Positions 49,888 through 58,686 of a stretch of DNA of 64,000 nt are shown piece after piece (position 1 is the stretch's first letter; each line of letters opens with the position of its first letter). A program made the translations under genes and the position numbers. This stretch comes from Microbacterium hatanonis. Its GTDB lineage: Bacteria; Actinomycetota; Actinomycetes; Actinomycetales; Microbacteriaceae. The stretch is taken from positions 248,001 to 312,000 of the forward strand of contig NZ_VRSV01000001.1 in the NCBI RefSeq assembly GCF_008017415.1, given 5' to 3'. The notes under the pieces are model-generated. The model was not told the origin of the DNA. It saw nothing but the letters and a program-made list of their open reading frames with translations, and ran no database searches.

Positions 49888-52209
49888 GTGACCGAGCCGT
49901 CACCGTTCGGGTTGCTCCTCCGGTCGCTCCGGGTGGGGCAGAACCTGACGCTTGAATCGCTCTCGGCGCGTTCCGGTGTCAGCGTGCGAACGATCGGCGA
50001 CCTCGAGCGAGGCGCGAGCACATCGCCGCAGCGGCGCACCGTCGACGCCCTGGCGGACGGGCTGGGACTGGACGTCGCCGCTCAGCACGCGTTCCTGCGA
50101 GCCGCGCGCGCACGGGTGCGCACCGCGGATCCGTCCGAAGCTCCCGGCGCGGTGCCACCCCATCGGGTGTTCGACTTCTCCGGCCGTGACCGTGAGATCA
50201 GCGAAGCCCTCGACATCCTCGAGGGGGAGCTGGAACCCGGGCAGCAACGCCCGGCGCTCGTCATCAGCGGCGCTCCCGGCATCGGCAAGACGACCGGCGC
50301 CGTTGAGATCCTCGCTCGAGGCCGCTCCGCCGAGCGCCCCACCGTGTTCGTCGGATTGGACGGGTTCAACGCGTCTCCGCTGACGCCCTTGCAGATCATG
50401 ACCGCGATGCTCCGGCAGCTCCCCGGCACGGAGCAGAAGCCGCCGGCCGACCTCGGGACCGCTGCGGATCAATGGCGAGCCGCCGTCGAGATCGCTCCTG
50501 TCCGCGTCCTGCTCGACAACGCGGCGAACGAGAGTCAGGTCCGCCCCATCCTCTCGATCTGCAGCGGTGACGTCATCGTGGTGACGTCGCGTCGCAGCCT
50601 CGCCGGGCTCGAGGGGGTACGCCGACTGCGGTTGGGACCGCTGCAGCGTGATGAGAGCATCGCCCTGCTTCGTCGTCTCATCCCCCAGGCAGACGCCGAT
50701 CTCGATGCCCTGGACGAAGTCGCCGGCCTCTGCGACGACGTTCCTCTCGCTCTCCGCGTGGTCGGCAGCCGTGTCGCCAGCCGCCCCGCGTGGAACGTCG
50801 ACGACCTGCTGCGTCGACTGCGGAAGACCGAGGATCGACTGCGCGTGCTGGTCGCTGGAGATCTGGCGGTGGAAGCCGCGATATCCCTCTCGTACGAAGA
50901 ACTCGACCCGCGCACCGCCGCGCTGTTCCGATGGATCTCCCTCATCGGCGGCAAGACGTTCGACGCCCACCTGGCGGCCGCGGCGGTGCGCTCCACGGAG
51001 CACGGCGAAGTGGAGTTCCGCCTGGACGACCTGACGGATCTCGGACTGCTCGAAGCACGCGGCGGTGACCGCTACCGCCTCCACGACCTGATGCGCCTGT
51101 TCGGGGGGAACAAGCTTCGAGAGACCGTCGGCCCGGACGAGCTCGAGAGGCGCCGGGCACACATCCGTTCGTGGCTCCTCGGGAGCCTGGAGCGAGCCGG
51201 CGCCTGGTACGAGCCGGGCAGGGACGCGCAGTCCGCGGGCCGCGCGGGGCGCGGGTTCGTCAGCGCGGATGCCGCGGCGCTGTGGATTCGCGCCGAGGCC
51301 GAGCACTGGTGGCTCGCGTATGCGGAGGCGGCCGGACTGGGCGAGGACGAGACGGTCGTCGACGTCGCGGATGCGTTGCACTGGTACTCCGACGTCTGGC
51401 TCTCCTGGGGCAATTGGCATCGGTTCTTCTCTCTCGCTGTCACCGCCGCAACGAACCTCGGCGACCCGAAGATGGAGGCGACACACCTCGGATACCTCGC
51501 GTGGGCCGAGATCGTCGAGACCGGCGACCGCGAACGCGCCGTGCTGACCGCTCGAGCGGCACGGGATGCTGCGCGACGGGCAGACGACCCCGCCCAGGAG
51601 GGGTGGGCGAACTATTACGTCGGTTGGGCGTGCTGGTTGCTCAGCCGCGTCGTGGAGGCCGCGGCGGCAGCCGCAGACGCGATCGACGCGTTCTCTCGAG
51701 CGGGCGAAACGGTCGGGGTGGAGAACGCGCGCCTTCTGTCGACGATGATCAGGAACACTCGAGGCGAGCACCTCGCCGCGATCGACCAGATGGAAGCCAC
51801 CCTCGCGCGTGTCCAAGGCGCCCCCGACGCCGACAGCTTTCTCAACCTCATCACCCAGTACGCCGCGTACCTCGACCTCGTCGACGCGTACCTCGCCGTC
51901 GGTCGCAATCTCGATGCGATCCGAGCCGGCGCGGTCGGCATCCGCGTCGCCCGCTTGCTGAACGATGACATGAGGGTCGCCCTGATGATGCGCCGCCACA
52001 TTCGTGCGCTCATCGAAGCGGGAGATTCGGAAGCGGCGATGGTCGAGGTCGATGAAGCGTTGCGGCTCCTCGGTCCGGGCAGCAGCGAGGCCTTCATCTT
52101 CGCCCGGTTCCGGGCGGAGATCGCAGAAGTCCGTGCGGGCACGAGGTTGCGCCCGAACCCCGACCCCCGGCATGCGGTGGGTCACAGCGGAAGCGCGTCG
52201 CCCAGCTGA
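49888..52209 (+). CDS. XRE-HTH / STAND ATPase regulator with C-terminal helical repeats
   Basis: 773 residues in the order: XRE helix-turn-helix (about 5-60: LTLESLSARSGVSVRTIGDLERG), NB-ARC-type ATPase (Walker A SGAPGIGKTT at about 128; Walker B VRVLLDNA; VVTSRRSLAGLEG), winged helix (SYEELDPRTAALFRWISLI), and TPR-like repeats to the end. Such proteins act as ligand-gated transcription regulators in actinobacteria. GTG start with AAAGGGG. Its last 28 bases overlap the convergent pseudogene. Confidence 0.88.
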   Translation: MTEPSPFGLLLRSLRVGQNLTLESLSARSGVSVRTIGDLERGASTSPQRRTVDALADGLGLDVAAQHAFLRAARARVRTADPSEAPGAVPPHRVFDFSGRDREISEALDILEGELEPGQQRPALVISGAPGIGKTTGAVEILARGRSAERPTVFVGLDGFNASPLTPLQIMTAMLRQLPGTEQKPPADLGTAADQWRAAVEIAPVRVLLDNAANESQVRPILSICSGDVIVVTSRRSLAGLEGVRRLRLGPLQRDESIALLRRLIPQADADLDALDEVAGLCDDVPLALRVVGSRVASRPAWNVDDLLRRLRKTEDRLRVLVAGDLAVEAAISLSYEELDPRTAALFRWISLIGGKTFDAHLAAAAVRSTEHGEVEFRLDDLTDLGLLEARGGDRYRLHDLMRLFGGNKLRETVGPDELERRRAHIRSWLLGSLERAGAWYEPGRDAQSAGRAGRGFVSADAAALWIRAEAEHWWLAYAEAAGLGEDETVVDVADALHWYSDVWLSWGNWHRFFSLAVTAATNLGDPKMEATHLGYLAWAEIVETGDRERAVLTARAARDAARRADDPAQEGWANYYVGWACWLLSRVVEAAAAAADAIDAFSRAGETVGVENARLLSTMIRNTRGEHLAAIDQMEATLARVQGAPDADSFLNLITQYAAYLDLVDAYLAVGRNLDAIRAGAVGIRVARLLNDDMRVALMMRRHIRALIEAGDSEAAMVEVDEALRLLGPGSSEAFIFARFRAEIAEVRAGTRLRPNPDPRHAVGHSGSASPS

Positions 52210-53307
52210 CGCCCGTATCGGGCGATGGATCGTGCCACGGGGAGGCGATCCCGGTTGTACGTGGCCAGCGCGTCCCTCAGGGAGGGCTCCGTGTGGAGAA
52301 GGTCCGCCAGCGCCATCGCATCACCGGCGGCTTTGGCGGCCCCCATGGCGGTGCGGCCGGACGACCGCGGCGGCGTCGCCGACGAGTGCGACGGACTCCG
52401 TCGACATCTGCGGGGCGACGTAGTCGTAGATCGCTTGGAGGAACGGCCGCGATTCCGCGGCGATCGCCTGCGCGAACTCGCGCGGCAGTTCCGTCGCCGC
52501 ATTCCGCACGAGCGATTCCCGGAGGTCGGCGGGGAGGTCCCCGGGCGCGAGCGAACTGTCCGTCGGCCCGTGCCCGCACTCGACCATGAGACTCGCCAGG
52601 TCGGGAAGCGGCATCGACCGGTACCAGACCCAGTTGTATCGCCGGAGCCCGCGGGTCGTCTGTCCATCGCCACCCGGGACGAGGTATCCCAGCATGTGGG
52701 CGCGCGGTGCGGTGTAGAAGGCGAACCGGTCGAGGAGGACACCCGCCGCCGGCTCCGGGAGCGCACCCTCCGGGATGAGGCCCCGCCACGTCACGTACCC
52801 CACGTAGCGGTTGGCCGACCGGCCCGGCGCGACATGCGTGCGGACGACGGAGTTCAGGCCGTCGGCACCGACGACCAGATCGAACGCGAGCTCCTCACCG
52901 TCTTCGATCTGCACCACGGCTCCGCCGCCCTCCGCTCGCACGGCCGTGACCGCGCTTCCCAGGCGGTACTGCCCGCTCGGAATGAGCGCGCGCAGCCCCT
53001 CATAGAGGTAGTCCCATGAGAGTTGGGTCTGCGGTGTGGGGTCGCGGTAGACGATGTCGCCTCGGCGGTCGAGCGTGATCCGTTCTCGGGCCTCCACGCC
53101 GGATCGCGTGACGGCGTTCAGACCCAACCGCGCCATGACGTCGAACAGGTCCTGCTGGCCGACGAGTCCCGCGCCGCGCCGCGCCAAGCCCGCCCGCGAT
53201 CGTTCGAGGACTGTCACGTCATGCCCTGCCCGGTGCAGCAGTGCGGCGCTGAACAGGCCGGCGAGGGACCCTCCGGCGACTCCCACGCGAAGAAGTGAAC
53301 CGGTCAT
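52182..53307 (-). pseudogene. FAD-dependent monooxygenase with an internal frameshift
   Basis: The N-terminal frame encodes an FAD monooxygenase: GGSLAGLFSAALLHRAGHDVTVLE (Rossmann), DLVVGADGLNSVVR, and SVALVGDAAAVVRPH. At about 52350 the frame is lost: the expected TAMGAAKAAGDAMALADLL lies in another frame and continues to a stop at 52182. The simplest event is loss of two bases in an ACAC tract. Both parts together give about 374 residues, a normal length. Good ribosome site at ATG 53307. Either a real pseudogene or a sequencing error. Confidence 0.85.
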
Positions 53308-53398
53308 GGAGTGACTCCTGTCGAATGCATGGGGTGACGGTATCGGCGCGGCCACCGGCGGCGCTCCGACGTTCGCCGAACGTTCGCTTCGTGCGAGG

Positions 53399-54229
53399 TC
53401 AGATGCGGCCCGTGGCCTCCCAGAGCCGGACGAGCTTCAGCGCGACGTGAAGAGTGCTGCGCTTGATCCCGTCGTCGAGAGCCTCGCGGACGACCTCGGG
53501 CATGCGCTCGAGGCGGTAGTAGAGGGTCGTCCGGTGGACGAAGAGGATCGCGCATGCCGCCACGACGTTGGCGCCGACGTCGAGGTACGTCTCGATGGTC
53601 CGGCGTTGGCTTCCGTCGCCGTCGGAGTAGAGAGCGTGCGCGGCCGGGGAGATGACGTGGAGGTGAGCCGGGTCGGCCGACGCCGAGGCCAGCAGGAGCC
53701 ATCCCCCGAGCTCGCTCGCGTCCGCCGCCGGGTGGAACTGCGGCAGTGCGGCGGCGAGGGAGGCGGCGATGATCGCCTCGTCCGCGGCGCTGCGGATGTC
53801 TTCCGTTCCTCGCGCAGGCGATGCCGTGCCGATTCCGAGAATCCGGATGTTCCGCTTCGCGCCTTCCCGGAGGATGGCGTCCTCCATTCCGCGATCGGAG
53901 GGGTGGCCGACCAGCACCACCATGCCGGCGCGCACTGCCACGAAGTGCGAGGGAACGGGACGCAGGTGCGCGAGGTGACGCGCGAACGAGATGCGCTGGG
54001 CATCGCTCACCGCTGCATCGATGAGGAGGGCGCGAACGACCGTGCCGTGCTCACGATGCAGCCACCGTTGCCGGAGCGCACGGGCGTACGCGGTGCGCCT
54101 GACCGACTCGTCATCGTCCAACAGGTCCTTCAACACCGCTTCCCGGTCGGGTAGGGAAGCCGCGAGCGGGGTCGCGGTGCCCTGCAGAGCCGAGTGCACA
54201 GGGGACGAGGTCGTTTCCATTGTTCTCAT
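53399..54229 (-). CDS. PucR-type helix-turn-helix regulator (copy 1)
   Basis: 276 residues. The C-terminal 65 are the PucR/CdaR HTH: TIETYLDVGANVVAACAILFVHRTTLYYRLERM, then STLHVALKLVRLW. The N-terminal 200 residues have no recognisable PucR or GAF domain and may sense ligand. GGAGA before ATG 54229. It lies divergent to the hydrolase-MFS operon at 54499, which it may control. Homologous to the gene at 60004. Confidence 0.85.
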   Translation of the reverse strand: MRTMETTSSPVHSALQGTATPLAASLPDREAVLKDLLDDDESVRRTAYARALRQRWLHREHGTVVRALLIDAAVSDAQRISFARHLAHLRPVPSHFVAVRAGMVVLVGHPSDRGMEDAILREGAKRNIRILGIGTASPARGTEDIRSAADEAIIAASLAAALPQFHPAADASELGGWLLLASASADPAHLHVISPAAHALYSDGDGSQRRTIETYLDVGANVVAACAILFVHRTTLYYRLERMPEVVREALDDGIKRSTLHVALKLVRLWEATGRI

Positions 54230-54431
54230 GAGCGCTCTCCTATCCGGGCCGGGCTCCTCATGTGGCGTCCTGCCGGCGAGAGCGGACACGCAGCCACACC
54301 GAAGTCGAGTCGCCCTCATACGACCGCTTTCGCGGCGGCAGCACCAGGAAGAACACAGGCAGAACTTCGGCCCTGTCCGCACGGACGCAAGGGAGAGGGG
54401 CATCGCCGCTTCGACGTCTCCGACTCTTGTC

Positions 54432-54483
54432 GGAAGGTTGTGGGCGCCCCCGTTCCTAGATTCGTCTCAGCATCAACGGAACG
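54432..54483 (+). promoter_or_regulatory. Promoter region of the hydrolase-MFS operon: GGAA-N16-GTT plus inverted CGTTCC/GGAACG
   Basis: GGAA at 54432 and GTT at 54452 have the spacing of a SigH/SigR-type stress promoter. CGTTCC (54451-54456) and GGAACG (54478-54483) form a 21-base-spaced inverted repeat. A -10-like TAGATT lies between. Function inferred. Confidence 0.4.
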
Positions 54484-54498
54484 ACCGTGAGGTATCCC

Positions 54499-55224
54499 AT
54501 GACAGAACGCGCCACGGTCGTCCTCGTCCATGGCGCATTCGTGGATGCGTCGAGCTGGTGGCCGGTGGTGCTGCGCCTCCTCGGCAGCGGACACCGTGTT
54601 CTCGCTCCTGCCGTCGGAGGCCGCAGTCTGGATGGCGACGGCAGGTACATCCGCAATTTCGCAGAACGCGTGGGCGGCCCGGTCCTCCTGGTCGGTCACG
54701 GCTACGGTGCAGCGGTCGTCACCGTCGCCGGAGGTGCGCGAAACGTGGTCGGGCTGCTCTTCATCGCCGGCTACGCACTCGAACAGGGGGAGAGCATCGC
54801 GCAGATACGCGACGCGTTCGCCCCGACCGCGATCTCCCAGCACCTCGTCCCCGCCATGTTCTACGGCGATGACGGCGAACCCGGCACCGAGATCACCGTC
54901 GCCGTCGACGAGTTCCCTCGCCTCCTGGCCGAGGGGCTTCCCGAGGATGAGGCGTCGGTGCTCGCTGTCTCGCAACGGCCCATGTCCGTGTCCGTGCTCA
55001 CCGAACGCGCCAGCGGAGAGGCCTGGCGGACCATACCGAGCTGGGGAGTCGTCTCGACCGAGGATCTGACGATCAGTCCCGACCTGCAGCGCTTCGGGTA
55101 CCGACGAGCACGATGCCGTGACATCGCGGCCTTCGAGGCGCCGCACCTCGTCATTCAGACCCACGCCGCCGAGATCGTGAGATTCATCGACGACATCCTC
55201 GGGGAGATCGCCGCCGATGGCTGA
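54499..55224 (+). CDS. Alpha/beta hydrolase-fold protein lacking the catalytic serine
   Basis: 241 residues, EstC/salicylate-esterase-like fold: VVLVHGAFVDASSWWPVV, LLVGHGYGAAVVTVAG, TISPDLQRFGYRRARCRD and APHLVIQTHAAEI. The nucleophile elbow reads GHGYG with Gly68 (codon GGC at 54700) where family members have Ser (a single-base change from AGC), so normal hydrolysis is not expected. Candidate roles: non-catalytic binding protein, alternative chemistry, or a decaying gene. ATG 54499 has GTGAGG before it. Overlaps the MFS gene by 8 bases. Confidence 0.8.
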   Translation: MTERATVVLVHGAFVDASSWWPVVLRLLGSGHRVLAPAVGGRSLDGDGRYIRNFAERVGGPVLLVGHGYGAAVVTVAGGARNVVGLLFIAGYALEQGESIAQIRDAFAPTAISQHLVPAMFYGDDGEPGTEITVAVDEFPRLLAEGLPEDEASVLAVSQRPMSVSVLTERASGEAWRTIPSWGVVSTEDLTISPDLQRFGYRRARCRDIAAFEAPHLVIQTHAAEIVRFIDDILGEIAADG

Positions 55225-56866
55225 CCAGCAGCTCGAGCCTCCCCCCGCAGCGAAGCATCGCGAGTGGGCGTCGGGATTCGCCCCCCTGACCGTTCCCATC
55301 TTCCGGCTGGTGTGGCTCGCATCCATCATCAGCAACATCGGCAGCTGGATGCAGACCGTCGGGGCCCAGTGGCTGCTCGTCGAAGCCGACAGCTCCGCCC
55401 TGCTCGTAGCCCTCGTTCAGACGGCGTCTGCAGCACCGGTGCTGATGTTCGCCATCCCGTCCGGCGTCATCGGCGAGTTCCTCAATCGGCGCCTCGTGCT
55501 GCTGTACTCGCAGGCGATCCAGTTCATCGTCGTCCTCGTGCTGACCTACCTGACCTGGGCAGGCCAGACGACCACGACGATCCTCCTGGCGTCCACGTTC
55601 GTGCTCGGAACCATCTCCGCCATCCAGCTCCCCGCCTTCCAGGCTCTCGTGCCCGACATCGTCCCGCGGAACATGCTGGTCGACGCAGCCAGCCTCTCCT
55701 CCATCGGGGTGAACATCGCGCGGGCCGTGGGCCCCGCGATCGCGGGTCTCGTCGTCGCGCAGTTCGGGGTCGCCGCGGTCTTCCTCCTCAACGCGGCCTC
55801 CTTCGTGGTGTTCCTCGGCGTCCTGCTCTTCTGGAAGACCTACAGGCCACCCGTCGCACGGCACGAACCCTTCGTCGATGCGACCCGGGCCGGTACGCGA
55901 TATGTGCTGCATTCCCGGATCGTGCGGCTCATCCTGCTTCGCCTGGCGATCTTCCTGGTGCCCGCCAACGCGCTCTGGGCGCTCCTCCCGATCATCGCCG
56001 GAGGGTCCCTCGGGCTCTCCGCGAGCGGCTACGGACTCCTGTTGGCCGCGCTGGGCGCAGGCTCCATCGTGGGGGCGTTCGTGCTCCCGTGGGCCCGGCG
56101 GGTCGCCGCCTTCAACGGGGTCGTGCTCGCCTCGTCGGCCGTCTTCGGCGCGGGGCTCGTCGTCCTCGTCGTCTCACCGACGCTGTGGGTGACGTTCCCG
56201 GTTCTCGTGGCCACGGGCCTGGCGTGGATCGGGGTGATCGCGACCATCAACGGCACCATCCAGGCGTTCCTCCCGGTCTGGGTGCGCACTCGAGGTCTGT
56301 CGTTCTACCAGCTCGTGCTCTTCGGCGGCACAGCCGTCGGATCCGCCCTCGCGGGGACACTCGCCGCCGTATGGGACCCCGGGGTCGTCGTCATCGGAGC
56401 GGGGATCCTCTGCGGGCTGGGTGCGCTCTCCCTGCTCGTCTGGCCCCTGCCGAAGACCGAGGGCATCGGGCGCGACATCGTCGAGGTCCCGGGGGTCGAC
56501 GACGAGCCTCGCGCAGACGGTCGCGACGACGCGGCCGTGCTCGTCCTCATCCGCTATACCGTTCCGGAGGACCGGAGAGCGGAGTTCCTGACGGTCATGT
56601 CGCAGGTCAGACAGACCCGGCTGCGCACGGGAGGCCGCGACTGGCAGCTCTACGCCGACGCGGGTGACGCCGACCTCGTCGTGGAGGCATTCACCGTGGG
56701 GTCGTGGCGGGAGCACGTGAGCCAGCACGAGGGCCGCGTCACCGAGTTCGACGGCGAGCTGATCTCCCGCGCCTGGGCGATGAGCGCCACCACCCCCGTC
56801 GCGACGCACCTTCTCGCGCTTCCACATGCGGGACGTCCGCCGAACCGGCGCCACGGCGGGGGATGA
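55217..56866 (+). CDS. MFS transporter fused to C-terminal ABM-like domain
   Basis: 549 residues. The first 420 form an MFS_3 (EntS-like) transporter with motif GEFLNRRLVLLYSQ and helices throughout. From about 440 to 530 comes a ferredoxin-like domain similar to antibiotic-biosynthesis monooxygenases (VLVLIRYTVPEDRRAEFLTVMSQV, VVEAFTVGSWREHVSQHEGR). The fusion suggests transport of a substrate that the domain modifies or senses. Start overlaps the hydrolase end. Confidence 0.85.
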   Translation: MADQQLEPPPAAKHREWASGFAPLTVPIFRLVWLASIISNIGSWMQTVGAQWLLVEADSSALLVALVQTASAAPVLMFAIPSGVIGEFLNRRLVLLYSQAIQFIVVLVLTYLTWAGQTTTTILLASTFVLGTISAIQLPAFQALVPDIVPRNMLVDAASLSSIGVNIARAVGPAIAGLVVAQFGVAAVFLLNAASFVVFLGVLLFWKTYRPPVARHEPFVDATRAGTRYVLHSRIVRLILLRLAIFLVPANALWALLPIIAGGSLGLSASGYGLLLAALGAGSIVGAFVLPWARRVAAFNGVVLASSAVFGAGLVVLVVSPTLWVTFPVLVATGLAWIGVIATINGTIQAFLPVWVRTRGLSFYQLVLFGGTAVGSALAGTLAAVWDPGVVVIGAGILCGLGALSLLVWPLPKTEGIGRDIVEVPGVDDEPRADGRDDAAVLVLIRYTVPEDRRAEFLTVMSQVRQTRLRTGGRDWQLYADAGDADLVVEAFTVGSWREHVSQHEGRVTEFDGELISRAWAMSATTPVATHLLALPHAGRPPNRRHGGG

Positions 56867-56989
56867 ACCCGGGTATCACCGGACGGCACGGCGCCCGGCG
56901 GACGGGTCTCGGCGACGTCGCGACGGAAGTCGAAGAGCGGTCGCTCGCCTCCTCGCTACATTCGGCCTCACCCACCTCGAGGAGCAGCC

Positions 56990-57826
56990 GTGCATGAGAA
57001 CGAACCCCCGACGCCGTCCAGCACTCCGCTCCGGTTGGCGGCCGAGTTCACCGGGACGTTCCTCCTGGTGCTCGGAGTCGTCGGGGCTGCCGTCTTCGGC
57101 TCGTCCTTCGAGGGCGGCGACGGCGGCCTGGACATCGGCTTCCTCGGCGTCGCCCTCGCCCTCGGACTGACCGTCGTGGGTGGCGCATACGCGTGGGGCC
57201 CCGTCTCCGGCGCTCATTTCAACCCCGCCGTGACCCTCGGTCTCGCCGTGGCTCGGAGGTTCGGCTGGCGACTCGTCGGCGGCTACATCGTCGCGCAGAT
57301 CCTCGGGGGCATCGCCGCATCCTCGCTCATCGTCGCCGTCGCCTCCGGCGGCCCCGACTCATTCCTCGGCACGGCCCTGGCCGGAGGGTTCGCGTCGACG
57401 GGATGGGGCGATCTCTCCCCGGGAGGCTTCTCGCTCGGGTCCGCCTTCCTCATCGAGGTCGTCACCACCGGAGTGTTCGTCGGAGTCATCCTCGGCGTCA
57501 CGGGCTCCCGCGGAGACCGGGCCACCGGCCCGCTGGCCATCGGCCTGACGCTGACGCTCATGGCCCTCATCGCCATCCCCGTCTCCAACGGCTCGTTCAA
57601 TCCGGCCCGCTCTCTCGCCACCGCCATCTATGGGGGACCGGTCGCCATCGGACAGGTGTGGATGTCGGTCGTCGCCCCGACCCTGGGCGCCGTCCTCGCC
57701 GGCGCCGTCGCGCTCGTCGTCTCCAGGCCACCCTCCCGGGTCGCCGACCATTCGGCCACCGGCGGAGCGGATCCGTCACGCGCGGTTCCGCGACCGGCGG
57801 GCCCCGTCTCCGAATCCGCCGCATGA
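56990..57826 (+). CDS. aqpZ: Aquaporin (MIP family)
   Basis: 278 residues with six helices and both half-helix motifs: SGAHFNPAVTLG (NPA) and SNGSFNPARSLATA (NPA). Arg of the selectivity filter follows the second NPA. A polar C-terminal tail extends the usual length by about 40. GTG 56990 has GAGGAG six bases before. Likely water channel; hydrogen peroxide is possible given the stress neighbours. Confidence 0.9.
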   Translation: MHENEPPTPSSTPLRLAAEFTGTFLLVLGVVGAAVFGSSFEGGDGGLDIGFLGVALALGLTVVGGAYAWGPVSGAHFNPAVTLGLAVARRFGWRLVGGYIVAQILGGIAASSLIVAVASGGPDSFLGTALAGGFASTGWGDLSPGGFSLGSAFLIEVVTTGVFVGVILGVTGSRGDRATGPLAIGLTLTLMALIAIPVSNGSFNPARSLATAIYGGPVAIGQVWMSVVAPTLGAVLAGAVALVVSRPPSRVADHSATGGADPSRAVPRPAGPVSESAA

Positions 57827-57847
57827 CCACGTGAGACGGCATCGGAC

Positions 57848-58231
57848 ATGGATGAGATCTCACGCGCCGCGAACTCCGCCATCGAGCAGCTCGAGCTCGA
57901 ACTGATCGTGCGCGACTTCATCACCGTCCTCAACGAGGGCTCGACGCGCGAACTGCACGCGTTCCTGGCTGATGACATCCGCTATCAGCCTTCGGCCGAG
58001 CGCACGATCTGCGGACGCTCTGCGGTGGTCTCGATGATCGAAGACATCAAGCACACCTTCGAGGAGTGGCGCACCTCCATGGTGAGCGTGGCTGTCACGG
58101 GCGACGTCGTCCTCGCCGAGCAGTCGTTGGTCCTTCGGCTCCCCGGCTGCCGACCCCACCTCGTCATGGGCTTCGCGAGCTTCCGCCTGGAGAGCTCGCG
58201 TATCGCCGCCTGGCACCAGATCCACGCCTAG
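57848..58231 (+). CDS. SnoaL/NTF2-like protein (limonene-epoxide hydrolase-type)
   Basis: 127 residues of NTF2-like fold. Pattern: IVRDFITVLNEGSTRELHAFLADDIRYQPS, a CGRSAVVSMIEDIKHTFEEWR middle and AAWHQIHA at the end, matching the limonene-1,2-epoxide hydrolase subgroup. Catalytic Asp/Arg/Asp of that enzyme cannot be assigned with confidence. Probably in one transcript with the aquaporin (21-base gap). Confidence 0.75.
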   Translation: MDEISRAANSAIEQLELELIVRDFITVLNEGSTRELHAFLADDIRYQPSAERTICGRSAVVSMIEDIKHTFEEWRTSMVSVAVTGDVVLAEQSLVLRLPGCRPHLVMGFASFRLESSRIAAWHQIHA

Positions 58232-58264
58232 TACCCCACCCGCACCGCTCGCAGAGGAGACCCC

Positions 58265-58549
58265 ATGACCGACCAGCCGCCGCTCGCACACCTGTCCGAG
58301 AACCACCGCAACACGCTCTACCACCTGGAGCGCCACCCCACCTCGCACAACCTCGAGTGGCCGGACGTCCTAGCGCTGCTGAAGGAGGTCGCCGACGTGA
58401 CGGAGCAGCACAACGGCACGTTCCGTGTGCGGCTGGGAGAGTCCGAGCTCTTCCTCTCCAGGCCGCACGACAAGGACGTCGATGAGCAGACGGTCATGGA
58501 CGTGCGCCGGCTTCTCCGCGAGAACGGGACCGCCACGGGGCGGAAATAG
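58265..58549 (+). CDS. Conserved small protein of unknown function
   Basis: 94 residues: HRNTLYHLERHPTSHNLEWPDVLALLKEVADVTEQHNG with beta strands RVRLGESELFLSRP after it, then KDVDEQTVMDVRRLL. The pattern recalls small actinobacterial proteins with a HicA-like alpha-beta fold, but no toxin motif is evident and there is no HicB. GAGGAGA before ATG 58265. Follows the SnoaL-like gene by 33 bases. Confidence 0.65.
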   Translation: MTDQPPLAHLSENHRNTLYHLERHPTSHNLEWPDVLALLKEVADVTEQHNGTFRVRLGESELFLSRPHDKDVDEQTVMDVRRLLRENGTATGRK

Positions 58550-58613
58550 CCGGCCGTGGCGTCGGCGCGTCGTTCCCCGCCGAAATCTTCTGCATCTGTC
58601 TGAGACCTCGAGT

Positions 58614-58637
58614 GTTCCGTGAGGGTGTGCTGGGAAC
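58614..58637 (+). promoter_or_regulatory. Inverted GTTCC-N14-GGAAC upstream of oxdC
   Basis: GTTCC at 58614-58618 and GGAAC at 58633-58637. The same half-sites occur upstream of the hydrolase gene at 54499, so a shared regulator (for example one of the PucR-type proteins) is possible. Confidence 0.35.
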
Positions 58638-58686
58638 GCGAGCCCACGCTCGCACGACGGTCGCGAGCACGAACGGAGCCTCCACC

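Noticed and set aside
49888..52209. Stand-alone antiphage (Avs-like) defence gene
   Set aside because: It has an N-terminal DNA-binding domain and no nuclease, TIR or protease effector, so a regulator is the better call.
58265..58549. HicA-type toxin
   Set aside because: Length and pattern vaguely fit, but there is no HicB partner, and the catalytic His context of HicA is not present.
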